From: Ophiura sarsii
Taxonomy: Eukaryota; Echinodermata; Ophiuroidea; Amphilepidida; Ophiuridae
Direction of reading: 5' to 3'
DNA: 64,000 nt
NCBI GenBank assembly: GCA_035610835.1
Contig: CM069443.1
Coordinates: 65,463,623-65,527,622 of the forward strand
This document shows, one piece after another, positions 47,313-59,097 of this stretch. Position numbers and translations under genes: made by a program. Within the stretch, counting starts at the first letter, position 1. Each line of letters opens with the position of its first letter. The notes under the pieces were generated by a model, which worked only from the letters and a program-made list of their open reading frames with translations, had not been told where the DNA came from and did no database searches.

Positions 47313-47745
47313 AATCAATAAGTTGTACCTCCTACCTCATCATTTTGCTATTATAAAACCCAGTCTTACACGAAATATTTCACAATTGTAGCTTTGAATC
47401 TCACCTACAAATTCATTGTAAATTGGTCCGCGTACTCTCTGTACCCTTCCGGACACTGGAGATCCAGTGAAAACTGAATGTCCATATTATAGTGTGTCGG
47501 ACACGGATGAAAACAGCAAAATATCTACAAAGCGTTCATCATTTCGCCAATTCAAAAAGACAAAACGTATATGTATCTATCGGTCACACCGTTCTATATT
47601 ATATTTCATACCTCCGTTTCGCAGACTATAAAGAATAACAGTGACTGATTTGATATGACAAAATATGCCGTCTGATTATCCAGAAACATATCAAGACAAA
47701 CACTAAGCTTAACCCTCTTCTATAGAAAACACTGCAACAGTTATA
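47313..47745. mobile_element. Partial mariner-like element related to 18.7 kb
   Basis: GGTCAATCAATAAGTTGTACC and the next 200 bp match the inverted right half of the 18,685-19,604 element (CAAATTCATTGTAAATTGG; AAAACAGCAAAATATC). The other terminus is missing or too decayed to place. The right limit is approximate. Confidence 0.55.
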
Positions 47746-48135
47746 TTTGTTTTCATTTTACCGAGATTGGAAGTGCAACAAAGATGATATCAAATGTGTA
47801 GATGTACATGTTACTGATGCAATAACATTGTACTACCGTGACTTGATGTGTAATGATGATGACGAAAATTACAGAGAGATTTGGGTTTTTTTCTTTGCAG
47901 TTAAATGTTGGAGGTATTATCTGATACACTAACGTTGTACTTACCATGACTTGAAGTGCAGCAAAGAGGATGACGAGAATTGCTGCCAGAGTTGTGTTTC
48001 TATTCTTTTGCACTAACTGGCGGCGACTGCTGGTACCTAACGTGACGCGGAGTTCAAAGATGAAGAAAATTGTAGACAGATTTGTGTCTCTTTGCAGTTA
48101 AATATTGGCGATATATAACTGATGTACGGTTGTAC
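47746..48135 (+). repeat. Right end of the satellite domain
   Basis: Three or four strongly diverged units (CCGAGATTGGAAGTGCAACAAAG; CCATGACTTGAAGTGCAGC; GATGAAGAAAATTGTAGACAG). No unit is recognised beyond 48,135. Confidence 0.7.
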
Positions 48136-49110
48136 GCTATGTAATACAAGAAGACTGGCCCAGTACAAGATCGACTGACTACCCAATACATATATGAATA
48201 GATATTTGCCACACCAAGAATCTATCTCGCACGGTGCACCAATTCTGTATGATCATGCATTACAGAATTCATCCCGCTGTTGCTGTACACTCTGTGTGGC
48301 AATTGACCAATCAGAGTCTGCCAACCTTCTCCGTTTAGATATTCATAAATGCGACACAAAAAGGTAGAGCTTATTATAAACAACATGCGATTTTGACTAA
48401 ATCTATAAAGCGCTCAGCATACTCCACTGCGCCCGAACTCTTTGCGCTCTCACACATGCGTAGTAGCTCCACTACGACAAATTGACGCAGCCTGATTGAA
48501 TTACGGTAGTCACCGTTTGCGCTCAGCGACCGAGCGTTGTGGAGTATGCTGAACGCTAAAGAGAAACGCTTTAAATATCCCTCGCCTGTATGTACTTTGT
48601 GACCCTTAACCATTCCACTACCATCTCGTAATTCTTTAAATTAAATAAAAATTTGGTGTCACTTTTATTGTGCTGGATAATATCGTATACCATGATTTTC
48701 CAAATTTCTAAACCTAGTGTTGACATTCTTAATTTCAATATTTTACTTAGTGGAAAAGTTATACAATTCAGTTGCTCGGCATCTTAATAAACTTATGATA
48801 TTATAGCCATTTTAGGTAGGGTTATACCCAGCATTTGGCGATTTAAAAAATTAAAGAAAAAACATTCTTTGCTCGTGAGAGATGTGTCGAGGAAAGCCAA
48901 ACTTTTTATTTTAATTTGGCCTATGCAAACGCTAAACCAAAATCAAGTAACGTAGGCAATTATTGCACTGCAGCTCCAGCTTTATGTTAGTCAGTGTAGC
49001 TATTGCGCTTCATTAGCTCACACGTTTAGGTAATAAATATTGCGAGGACTAAAATAGTACAATTTATACAATAAGAATATACGTAGATGGAGAGGGTGTA
49101 GAAAAGCCAA
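48136..49110. other. Spacer with an inverted repeat
   Basis: TAAAGCGCTCAGCATACTCCAC near 48,407 is answered by GTGGAGTATGCTGAACGCTAAAG near 48,539. This is a foldback of about 160 bp related to 32,384. Open frames here are short and unsupported. Confidence 0.45.
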
Positions 49111-50437
49111 CGCCATTGTTACAGACGACGTTCCAAAATTTCACAAAATGTTTAAAAAATGTCAGAATTATTGAATTTCATTACCAGATTCGGTATCACC
49201 ATGATAAATGCATTGAAATAAGTACAAACATGTCTAGTATGGGTTCAGTAATTGTTGAGATAGACTTTGAAAAATCGGGAAAGGTTTCTGACAAATCTGT
49301 TGTGTAAAGCGTGTCCCAAAAAACTGGTTCCAAAACTGTCAGAGCTTATAACTTAAAATATGGGAAACATAGATACTTCATGTTAAGGAATATATAAGTA
49401 CATATATCTGACATTATTTGGTAAAAATATAAGACCAAACGGATGTAAGGTTTTAGAAATACAAAGTTTTGCATACAGCGTGGTCAGAACCCGTTTTTTT
49501 TTCGATTTTGCCCATGAACCGTCCATGCGTTGCATTTGCGCTTTGTACTGACGTCATCAAAGTTTTGCCTTTGACTTGATAACAATGACTTACTCAGGGA
49601 AATCTTCGTCATATTAAGGGGGATAAAAAGTGTAAATACCTATGATTTTTGTTTGAAAAATAGATAAATAACCTACTGAGACACTGCCATCTTTGAAGCA
49701 GTTCAAGAACCATTTCTTCGAAATTGGAAACCAGCCGTTAAGTCAGTCATCTCAAAGGAATTAGAGGCAGGCTGGAACTTCAGATTTTTTTCAACCAGCC
49801 AGTCGGGATCGGGCAGGTAACTCACAAAAATACCTGCCCCGACAGAAATTCCACCAGCCAGTGTAACTCTCACACTTGCACCGTGAGTTTGAAATTGTTT
49901 ACCCGCCAGTCGGTTGCCGGGGTACTTTTTCCCGACACAAAATTTACCCGCTATGGGAAGGTGGGCGGGTGCTATTTCCAGGCATGGTATCAGGGTAACA
50001 GTTGCTCTTCTGTTTTTGTATATATTCAACGACAAGGTTACTGCAATGGGTATTTATAATGCTGAATATTGATCCAAAATACCTATAATTTAACCCTTTT
50101 CTACCAAACATAAGATATTTCGGAGAATAAACACCATGCACATGATGTAGGGAAAACTTGCACACAACGCAAAATGCAAGGCTTAAGGTGGTTTATTGCT
50201 AAATTGGAAAAAACGGGTTCTAACCACGCTCTGTTGAAAGCTTTGTATTTCAAAAGATTGCTATTTGATTGGTCTCACATTTTAACCAATTAAGTTCAGG
50301 TATATGTACCTTAATATCCTCAAATATGGAGCAGCTACGTATTCAACTTTTTAAGTTACAAGCTCTGCAGATTTTGGACCCAGTTTTTTGGGACACGCTG
50401 TATGTGGTAAAACTAGTAACAGCCGCGTCGAAAGTGA
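49111..50437. mobile_element. CACTTTCCACGCGG MITE copy, split by a second element
   Basis: 49,118-49,306 (CAGACGACGTTCCAAAATTTC; ACAAACATGTCTAGTATGGG) and 50,401-50,437 (GGTAAAACTAGTAACAGCCG) join to one copy of the MITE seen at 14.9 and 27.9 kb. The 1094 bp between them is the element below. Both termini are degraded, so this copy is older than its insert. Confidence 0.72.
49307..50400. mobile_element. 1094 bp TA-flanked element, AGCGTGTCCC family
   Basis: The ends AAGCGTGTCCCAAAAAACTGG and CCAGTTTTTTGGGACACGCTG are inverted, with arms of 190 bp or more and TA on both sides (49,305 and 50,401). The TA fits the uninterrupted sequence of other MITE copies (TTTGTATATGGTAAAAC). The middle (49,700-50,040) contains a 110-codon minus frame of unknown origin (ends TDLTAGFQFRRNGS) that could be captured sequence. 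Confidence 0.75.
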
Positions 50438-51601
50438 TAACAGAGGTGGGTGACCCTATATATCACATGCGTTCTGTAGTAAAGCGTTGCCATCGAGGCA
50501 TTTAAAAACTCTACCTATTACGATGTTTTATCTTCCCTGCACAACAATTATTTGCTACTATCATGAGAGATTTTACCCAAATAATGGCAACCGAGGTTTA
50601 GTTTTATGTCGAACCGAGGCTTTGGTATTTTTACACACATCTCATTGATATTGAATGATGCATATGACTCAACAAGCGACAATATCAGAAATGGTCCCCT
50701 TTTTGTTTTTTTATGAAAATTCATGTAAGATCGATTTAAAGCGGGTTGAGAAATTTGTTTCCGTAGTTAACATTTGAATAGGGGTATACGGGAATACTTA
50801 TTTTAGCATAATTCTCCCATAATTCTGTAATTCCCTACACACCAACATCGGTAGTATGCGTCGTTCTTAAAAATCACGCACTATGAATACCCCTGTGAAG
50901 GGTATAACAGAATTACCCCCTTATTTTAGCTTATTCCGTGGTTTAGGCCGCTAGTTTTTGGAAATACCTATTATATTTAGCTTTAAGGTTATACGAGTAG
51001 ACATAAAGGAGATGCTGTAACAGTATTTGCGTTCCGTCTCTTTCACTATCATGACTATATCCAACGCTCTCAGTCTTTTCTACGGGGAAGGTGAACCTAT
51101 ACACATGGAAAAAAGTATCGCACCACTTGTTGAAAAGTGCAAATGTGGCCTCGAATTTTGCCACCATGGTGTGATATTAAGGATCATTTGTTTGCGAAAA
51201 CTGTCCAACAAAATGTTATGCAATAAAAGGGCCACATTTGAGTTTGTGACGTAATCGATGTAATGTTTTTCAAGGCCAATGGGAAAATGCATAAAACAAG
51301 TTTGGATATAACGCGATATTGAGAGGCCCAATGATTAATCTCTATAGTTGTAATCCCTGGTAACACATTCCAGCCTTCCAAGGTCAAAGGTCATCTGGGG
51401 TCAAATTTCAAAAGTTGCCCGATTGTCCTCAAATATGAAAAAACACCCTTTTTCGTACACCCAACGGTTATGGGGTCAAAGGTCAAAATCAGTCAAATTT
51501 TAAATAAGTTCAAATGACAAAAACAATTCTATTCAATTTTATTCAATATCGAGTTATACCCAAACTTGTTTTATGCATGTTTTTTTTGACAAAAGCATGC
51601 A
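50438..51601. other. Spacer with a foldback
   Basis: AATGCATAAAACAAGTTTGG with flanking bases at about 51,286 is inverted at about 51,553 (CCAAACTTGTTTTATGCAT). Between the arms lie GGTCAAAGGTCA-like words. No gene is called. Confidence 0.45.
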
Positions 51602-52080
51602 TTTTCCCCTTGGTTGTTGGAATAGCGTATCTACAACGTATTGAACGTACACATAGCGCATGACTAACGTATTGATAGCGTATCACTAACTTTTAACAAA
51701 CTTATGACAGCGTACCACATGCGTACATGTATGCGAGCGTAAGGCCAAAGTATGCTTAACGTATTCGTAGCGTATGTCTGCCGTGTTCGACGTATTCTCA
51801 GCGTATCCTCGGCGTACAACGAACACGTGACTTATGCCGCTGTAGAAATTGAGTTTCGTACACGGCGGGACAAGTGTTGCCAGTTCAAGTAAACGCGGCC
51901 TCAATGATAACTATTAAAATATCTAGAAAGGTAAAAGGTAACTTACGAGTAACGTACCTCTAACGTATGTCAGCGTATGTCAAACGTATGTCAGCGTATG
52001 TAAACGTATGTATAACGTACCACGAACTTATTGTATACATAGCGTATTGATCACAACGCATGTTAATTACACGCTCAAAA
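51602..52080. repeat. Fragment of the ACGTATG-word element family
   Basis: Same text as the interior of the 41.4-47.1 kb complex (AGCGTATCACTAAC; GTAGCGTATGTCTGCCGTG; TACACGGCGGGACAAGTGTTG), without either GGCCCTGT end. Confidence 0.75.
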
Positions 52081-52461
52081 TTTATTAAGGAGTCCAAAGT
52101 CAGTATTCATGCAATTGCTATAGAAAATGACACTTTGGTGAAGATACATTATACCCTGCTTTGCCCATTCCTTAAACTTCTTCTCCGGATATTGTTGGGC
52201 GAAAACCATATATTGACGCCTAATTGGAAATTGTATGTTTTAGTAGGCTTGATTGACATAATATAAAGAATGATATGGAATTTTTGGAATTATATTAAAA
52301 TATGCTATTTTTATGTTATTGATTTCAGGATGAAAACAAAGAGGTGAAAAGCGACTATCAAGCGTATTCGGGGTTTCTTTGACTTCGAATTTTTGTTTCG
52401 AAAATGACATATTAAACTACCATACTTTAACCGGATTGGCAAATACTCCATTTTGAGGTAT
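52081..52461. other. No gene seen
   Basis: An AT-rich stretch with a short unsupported open frame (52,060-52,266). Confidence 0.35.
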
Positions 52462-52779
52462 TTAAAGGGAAGCGGTCATGGTGAGGATTCTAACGAAAAT
52501 TGAACAGCGCGCGGCGACTATTTGAATATAAACAAGTTGGACATTGGCGCAGTCTGTAATTGTTCTACGTATGTTTACATGCAAGCGGTATTGTGTGCGA
52601 CTCTATAACAATCTCTTAACCCAATATGAACGGCGCGCTCAATCAAACATCCTTCATTTGATTGAACGCATTTTCTATCGTATGATGAAAGTGATGTATT
52701 AGTTATGAGCTAAGGTTTAGCTGGTACAAAATCGTCCGTCAGCGGTTTTCTTTTCCTCACCATGCGCTATTCCCTTTAA
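52462..52779. mobile_element. TTAA-flanked 310 bp MITE (AGGGAA..CATGGTGAGGA)
   Basis: TTAA at 52,462 and 52,776. The left end AAGGGAAGCGGTCATGGTGAGG and right end CCTCACCATGCGCTATTCCCTT are imperfect inverted repeats. A partial copy lies at 21,338-21,535. Confidence 0.7.
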
Positions 52780-53220
52780 TATTCCGAACTGAGTCATAAA
52801 AAGAATAGTATGCTGTAACGTTTAACAAAAGGTGTATGTAACATTAGTATTAGAATCCAAAGTCTGCAATTATGCAATTGCTATATATAGTAAACGAATG
52901 GCGCTTTGCTGAACATTGACCTCCTGATACTCTTCTTTATAGATTCTGCATGACATCAAATTTGACCTTTGACATAATCTTGCTTATCTCTAAACCGAAG
53001 CGCGTTGAAAGCATTTCACACGATAGACATTATCGCTCCTAATGATATAAGTAAGAATTCAACGAGCTTTTTGTTAACTTAAATATATATCTGCAACAGG
53101 GCGATATAGCTAATATACGCAATAATTCACGTGTAAATTTGAAGAGTCTTTTGTTACGAAAAAAAGGGCCAAATCCAAATTTGACATGCCCGTAAGCTGT
53201 TACCGAAATCTTACGACACA
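52780..53220. other. No gene seen
   Basis: Unstructured spacer. Confidence 0.35.
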
Positions 53221-53560
53221 ATTCAATTCAATTCAATTCAATTCAATTTATTCAGCAAAAGTAATACAAAGAAATTATAATACAATATGGAATAGAGGCT
53301 AGCAACCCCAGTGGAAACCCTGATAGACGGGCTTATATAACGGGGACCCTTGACACAAAAATAAAATGATAATAATTAGAGCATTTTTAATGACGGGAGA
53401 ACAGAAAACACGAAACGAGATCAGACAGAACAGCACAAAAACAATACACTTGACAAAGACACACAGAAACAAAAAGAGAACAATACAGAACACATTAAAG
53501 ATTACTGAACTTGGTTTTAACTATTACACGGGTCAAATTCTTACATAATTCATTGCATGG
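53221..53560 (-). repeat. Probable LINE/SINE 3' tail with (TTGAA)n
   Basis: On the minus strand the sequence ends in about five TTGAA units preceded by GAATAAA. It carries text typical of L2/CR1-like tails (GGTTTCCACTGGGG; GGTCCCCG). No reverse-transcriptase codons are present. Confidence 0.45.
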
Positions 53561-53852
53561 ATGAGTGTATAATTTGAGACAAATCATGACTGAAATGCTA
53601 CACATGGGTCCCCGGTAGACTTGATCCTCATATCTTCCCTATTTTACACACGGGCCCTGCGAGAATGCTCTTTTTTTTAAAGATGACGGCCATATAGAGG
53701 GACGCGGGTACCCAGCAGTCTAGGTCCCCGGTAGGAATTTGTGGGAATTGGATTCTTGATTGGTGGGAATTGGATTGGTGAATGGCGTGTATAAACTGTC
53801 AATATAATTGGGCAACTGGTAAATCATGTTCTAAAGAACAATATTGTCCGAT

Positions 53853-53948
53853 TATTATTATATATTATGAAGTTCCTGTTTCGCTCTTATTATATATTAT
53901 GAAGTTCCTGTTTCGCTCTTATGATACATTATGACGTTCCTGTTTCGT
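53853..53948 (+). repeat. Three tandem 34 bp units
   Basis: TATATTATGAAGTTCCTGTT and TCGCTCTTAT repeat twice exactly, and a third time with substitutions (GATACATTATGACG). Confidence 0.85.
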
Positions 53949-54079
53949 GAACGTGGGAGACAATTATGTTTATGTTTATTTAATAGTATTTGCATATCTG
54001 TGTTCAGATCAGACCACGGGATTCAGATGTAAGAAAGGGCAGGGCGTGTCTATATTAAAAAGGGGGTGGGGACAAGCTG

Positions 54080-54713
54080 TTAAGGGTGAGTGAAAAAAAT
54101 CTGCAATAGTGAAGCCATCTTGTTTGTTTTAAAAACCAAGGTGAAGTTTGAAACTTTTGAAACGTTGCAATGATACATGTATATTGGTTACTAACTTTGT
54201 GTGAAAAAGGGAAGTCAATCGCATTCCGTTTATCTTTGGTGAACCCTTTTAATTAAATGCATAACACAATTTACTTAGTAGGCCTATAGTGTCAATTGAC
54301 ACCGCACATTGAATTTTCACATTGGAATATCCCGGCAACTAACCTTAACATTATTTTTTTAATCAATAAAGAACACGTGTAAGGTAAATTGATTACATTA
54401 TTCCCAAGTAAACAAGAAAGAATGCATTATATTCAAATTACGTCATTCATAAATTTACGCGAGTTTTCAAATTTGAATTTGCATATTTTGCGACCCTTTG
54501 CATGTTTTGCATGTCTCGTGAACAAACCTGTAAAACTGGTGCATTGGTAAAAAGGGGTAACCAAAGGCAAACTAAAAATGCTATTGACTTTATTTTTCAT
54601 ACAAAGTTAGTACTAAATATATGCTATTCGTTTACAATTTTCCAAACTTTAATTTGTTTTGACAACAAGATGGCTTCTTTCCACTAGTGCCGTTTTCTGA
54701 CTCACCCTGTATA
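54080..54713. mobile_element. Probable TIR element, TACAGGGTGAGTCA ends
   Basis: The left end TTAAGGGTGAGTGAAAAAAA and the right end TTTTCTGACTCACCCTGTATA are imperfectly inverted. The same end (CTACAGGGTGAGTCAAAATAG) stands alone at 61,911. The element includes the repeat shared with 21.1 kb. Confidence 0.45.
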
Positions 54714-55720
54714 GTCGCCTCATAACTGACTGCGCACGAGGTTGAAGGCAGTGGCAATTTGTTCATAGGGCGGGTGGTGGGGGGGCGGGGTGGCGATAGA
54801 TATAGCGAGTGGTGGGACTAACGAGTGGGATCCAGAGTCTGCCTTAAGCACCAGTGGTGGAGCACAGTTTTAATCATCGTCTATCATGCCGAAAATCTTC
54901 TCTCTTTTTTGCCAGAGAGTAATTTCAATTTCGGAAGACATATCATTATTGAAAAACCCGTGAGTGTTGTAGCCAAAGAAGAATACTTGTGCAGCCCAGA
55001 ATACATTGCGCGACGGTAACTGTTGTTCCAAAGGGCTTTTACACAGAATAAATAGTATCCAACATGTGCTAAAGTAGTTAGGTTCAGACCGTCTGACTTT
55101 CAGCTTCTATTAAAATACATGGTACAATAAAAAAAAAGAGTTGAATTCCAATTAAAACTACTTTACATACATGTAGGTGTTATTTAAAGAAATAAAGGTT
55201 CTTTAAAAAACAAGAGAGGACAAAATTGAAGTCACATCAAGTGCACTACTTGCAGTAGGATTTTCTTCCCTCGTTTAGCAACATTGTTAGACTTGTATTG
55301 CAATATAATAGCAATAGGAACCAATAGACACTGGTTTGATGGTCTGGTGACAGAAACCACTGGCCATGTGATGAAAGTGAAGCATGTTGGTATTGCTTTT
55401 TGTAACCAATACTATATACTAGTCTGTATTTTGCACTACTAAACATGAAGTCATTGCAGACAAATTAATGTAATTATATAATTGATTTTGTTGAATACAG
55501 TCTGTATGTTAACCCCGATGTTAACGAAATAATTTTGGGAAGAGATCGTGTATGAAATCATTACAATGAAAAACACCACTTCCTGCTGACCCTGTTACGA
55601 AAGGGAAGTTGGGATTGATATTCCAATCGAAACCACTAGTCTTGGCTACGGCACTGTTCATGTAGCACTTTCTTACTCGTATTCCTTGGCTGGGGTAGTC
55701 ATGGTAGTGAGATTGAACAC
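54714..55720. other. 5' flank of the Ig receptor
   Basis: A G-rich tract is at 54,768-54,792. No exon was recognised. Confidence 0.4.
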
Positions 55721-55729
55721 TATAAAATA
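55721..55729 (+). promoter_or_regulatory. TATA-like box of the Ig receptor
   Basis: CTATAAAAT lies about 110 bases before the ATG at 55,832. This spacing would allow a 5' UTR of about 80 bases. It is a pattern match only. Confidence 0.35.
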
Positions 55730-55831
55730 TTACACGTTTAAAAGTGGAAGTTTCGCTAATTCAAGTTCAATTATTTTTAAGTGTGTTGCTATAACTTTGC
55801 TTTTTGGTGAAATATTGCTTGAGGATTCGTC

Positions 55832-56500
55832 ATGATGCTGTTGTACGCTCTTCTTTTGCTAATGTCATATTTGAACCTCAGTGTCATGCAGACCGTAGAC
55901 GTTGACCTTCGTGTATCCGGGCTCAATAGACTTTTCGAACAATCCACTTTGAATCTAAGATGTCGTCTGCAACAATTTGATGTGAATCGGGATGCGACAC
56001 CTAAAAATATCACATTATCTTTCTTAAAAGACGATAAAGTTTTAACAAACGACAAGAAATTTATTGATGAGGAATTTGGAATTCGCGATCATGGGAACAG
56101 CGCACCCTTTCTGTCCATGAGTGATCGTTTCAACGCGCAGCTGCAGTTTCAGGTTACCCGTAATGACGGTGGTTATTACGAATGCTGCGCTTATGACGGT
56201 GATGATCGTCGACTCGCTTGTGACGGAAAAAGCATAGAAGTAAAGTATGAACCGGTGCCTCACTGTTCTCCTTCTGGTGGTGCACGAGTTCATCTGGGTG
56301 ACAAATTCACTTTGTCTTGTGTTACAGAAGGTGGAAACCTACCGGTTGCTCTGAAATGGACCAATGAAAAATCCGTCGATACTACGTCAGTAAGGAGGAA
56401 TGAAGTCATTACGCGAAAGAATGCATATAGCGTGGCATCAGATCTTACGCTTCGCACATCAGAAATGGATATAAATGATGTATACGGTCAACTCTCATGA
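55832..56500 (+). CDS. Immunoglobulin-domain receptor, 5' part (signal peptide, Ig1, most of Ig2)
   Basis: Residues 1-19 are a signal peptide (LLYALLLLMSYLNLSVM). Ig1 spans about 25-137, with C44 and the NDGGYYEC motif around C118. Ig2 starts near 145 with C163 (FTLSCVTE) and W176 (LKWTNE), and continues through LTLRTSEMDINDVYG. There the frame runs into a transposable element and stops after Gln-Leu-Ser. The missing Y-x-C of Ig2 is found 2.6 kb downstream at 59,101-59,109. Unless the insert is removed from the RNA, the allele encodes a secreted, truncated protein. The domain order resembles nectin/hemicentin-like or immune-type Ig receptors, and the ligand is unknown. The upstream TATA-like box and first-ATG context support this start. 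Confidence 0.82.
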   Translation: MMLLYALLLLMSYLNLSVMQTVDVDLRVSGLNRLFEQSTLNLRCRLQQFDVNRDATPKNITLSFLKDDKVLTNDKKFIDEEFGIRDHGNSAPFLSMSDRFNAQLQFQVTRNDGGYYECCAYDGDDRRLACDGKSIEVKYEPVPHCSPSGGARVHLGDKFTLSCVTEGGNLPVALKWTNEKSVDTTSVRRNEVITRKNAYSVASDLTLRTSEMDINDVYGQLS

Positions 56501-59093
56501 AAATAGTGCAAATGAGATTTCAGAAGTTGAAGAAAAAAATTGTCTCCAATTTTATTTATTACACTATTTTTTAATAGTAGACATGTACTGGATACTAGAT
56601 ATAAAATTTTGTGAACAACACTCATTGCATTTTTGTACAATATAACGTTGAATTTATATTATAATATCACTTGTTTGCAGCTTTTGCTCCATGTTTATTA
56701 CGTTATATACTTCCTATCAGCTCTAAATCAGAACGAGTTTACAAACTGTGATGCCAAAAACACAAAATTATAGTTACGAAAGCATACTTCTACCAATTAC
56801 AGCGAACAAAATGCAATGTAATTTTGTAAATTGCAAGTATTATGAATTGTTTTTGGTCTTCACATCACTGTTTGAACCTCAGCTTTAAAACTAAAAAAAT
56901 GCACGGTTTTCCAAAATGAATATCTTTGTGCAAAGTATAAAATATATCTTTAATCGTATCTTTTTCCAAGCGTTATAATGTGTTTTTAAAAGTTAGCTCA
57001 GAAACAATAAATATTATGCTTTACCAAAAACGCTGGCATTGGTATTCGGACTTTATGGGGTGGGTAACGTAATAAACATATACAAACACATGTAAACAAA
57101 TATATTCAACATCGACCAAGTCAGTTTATTTTGTACACAGACATATCTTGTAAATGGTATTTTAGTAAAAGTTAGGTTGCCTAAAGTCCACTAAAAGACA
57201 GTTCTATATATTGTCGACTTGCTCTTTTGATGTAGGGTAAATATGGTGAATAACGTAATAAACATGGTCACTAAATAGACAGATGTAACATGGCACTTTA
57301 CAGATATGTTGTTAGACCATGACATTATTACCTTTATGTAAATTTTAATAGCACTAAATATTGAATAGCCTTTTATCTCTTAAAATTAGTAAGATATTGA
57401 TTTGTTTTATTTAAAATGATGGTAGTAGAATTGTTAATAAGATTGTACTCTGATGACCTTTTTGTCTCCACTGTTGCATTTGGTTCTGCCGGTATCGCCA
57501 TTGGTTTTTTGCACTGTGTGGCACATATTTCTGTTTAATAAAGATAACAAAAACAAAACAAAGTTTATGACATATATTGCAGCTGTTTCAGCTAGGTATA
57601 CCGTATTTATTCACACAATTATACGAATTGGTTTATTACGTTATCCAATAGCCATAGAACTATGCATCATTGAAGCATGCAAACAAATGAGATTGTGTCA
57701 GTATGTGAGACAATATGTATGTACACTAAGTTAACATTCATAAACACATAATAAATGTTGAATCACTATGAACAGGGTGCAATTATATTTATCAAATGAT
57801 GGAAAGTTTATTACGTTGTCCATTATAAGGTGGTTTCAGTCCTCACATAGAATAGTCCACATATTACAATTATAACATTGGATACAATGTATGATACTCA
57901 AGTACATCAATCATGAAAGTTACTGAATTGACGCCAACATTGACATGAGACTAGACAATGAGGTTGGTTACGTTATCCCGTTTATTACGTTATTGGCAAC
58001 TGCAACAGTGCCTAATGCTGGCTTATAACGTATATACAAAGCAATCAATGAAGATGTTAACGATACCTACTGCATTTCTTCACATTATTAACCCCATTCT
58101 GATATCATAGGTCCATTTTCAATGTGCTTAAGAGATCTATAATGACTTCAACTGTCATTCAGCTTAATGTTCATATTACTTACAAGAAAAAATGAGGAAT
58201 TCTTACCATTCGTCGTGGTTTTTTTGCATTGTACTTTCATCGAGTATCCCCCATGCATGCCTGCGAAAAGGGCCTGCCACGTATCTTTGTTTAATACAGT
58301 CGTAGAGAGCAGCTGTCTCTCTGTCGATTTATTCGACAACGTAATAAACGATAACGTAGTAAACGTTTTTCGTACTCAAAGTACCATGTAGACGATCTGG
58401 AAAGAGCTAGCGAGTGTTCCAAGTAACCACATAGTCTATGTATATGTATCAAATTGGTTTTTAACCAAAAAGTGTGTTTTGATACATAGTTCGGGAGAAA
58501 TCTCAACAACGTAATAAACATCCTTAACAAGGTCGCATGCTTTGCAGCATTTTGATTTCTTCTCAAGGTCAGACATGCTGCTATAGATTTTTGATAATAT
58601 TATTTTCCAACACCCATGTTCTTTTAGATTCAGAATATGTACATTTAAATGTTTAAATGTTAATTTTGAACAATGTTGATCCTCAATATGTCGCAGGTAA
58701 CGTAATAAACATCAACATCTCGGACAACATATATGAAACTGAAACAGGTAAACATCGTAAAAGATGTGCATTTTTTTTCTATCCATGGAATATCGCTATA
58801 TGTTCCCTACAAATTATGACATATCTTGTAGAAAATGGTGCCCTATTTGTATTGTAATTAATAAAGGCAAAATATACATTTATGCTGCGGACATGGAAAT
58901 TTCGCTAATTTGGGGTATATGAGGGCATTTTTTTGAGTGAAAACACGTTCAGAAGTATATCAAAGTATATAGATCCAAGTAGAAAACATCAATATCTATC
59001 TAGAAAAGAAGTTTTTCAAGCAAGAAAACATTGCATAACACAGAAATGGACCAAAGACATCAAAAAGTTGATTTTGCACTGTTTTCATGAGAG
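56492..59093. mobile_element. 2.6 kb TIR element splitting the Ig receptor, with internal AACGTAATAAAC words
   Basis: The ends CTCTCATGAAAATAGTGCAAA (56,492) and TTTGCACTGTTTTCATGAGAG (59,073-59,093) are inverted with one mismatch. The flanking four bases are TCAA on the left and TTAA on the right. Inside, AACGTAATAAAC or its complement occurs ten times between 56,692 and 58,710. No transposase was recognised, and open frames are short. Confidence 0.78.
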
Positions 59094-59097
59094 TTAA

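Noticed and set aside
49703..50035. 110-codon minus frame inside the TA-flanked element
   Set aside because: No similarity recognised. It lies in a non-autonomous element and could be captured non-coding DNA.
56480..59093. Ordinary intron in the Ig receptor
   Set aside because: Terminal inverted repeats mark a transposon. Every AG upstream of the Y-x-C codons leaves an in-frame TAA before the Pro codon. RNA data could overturn this.
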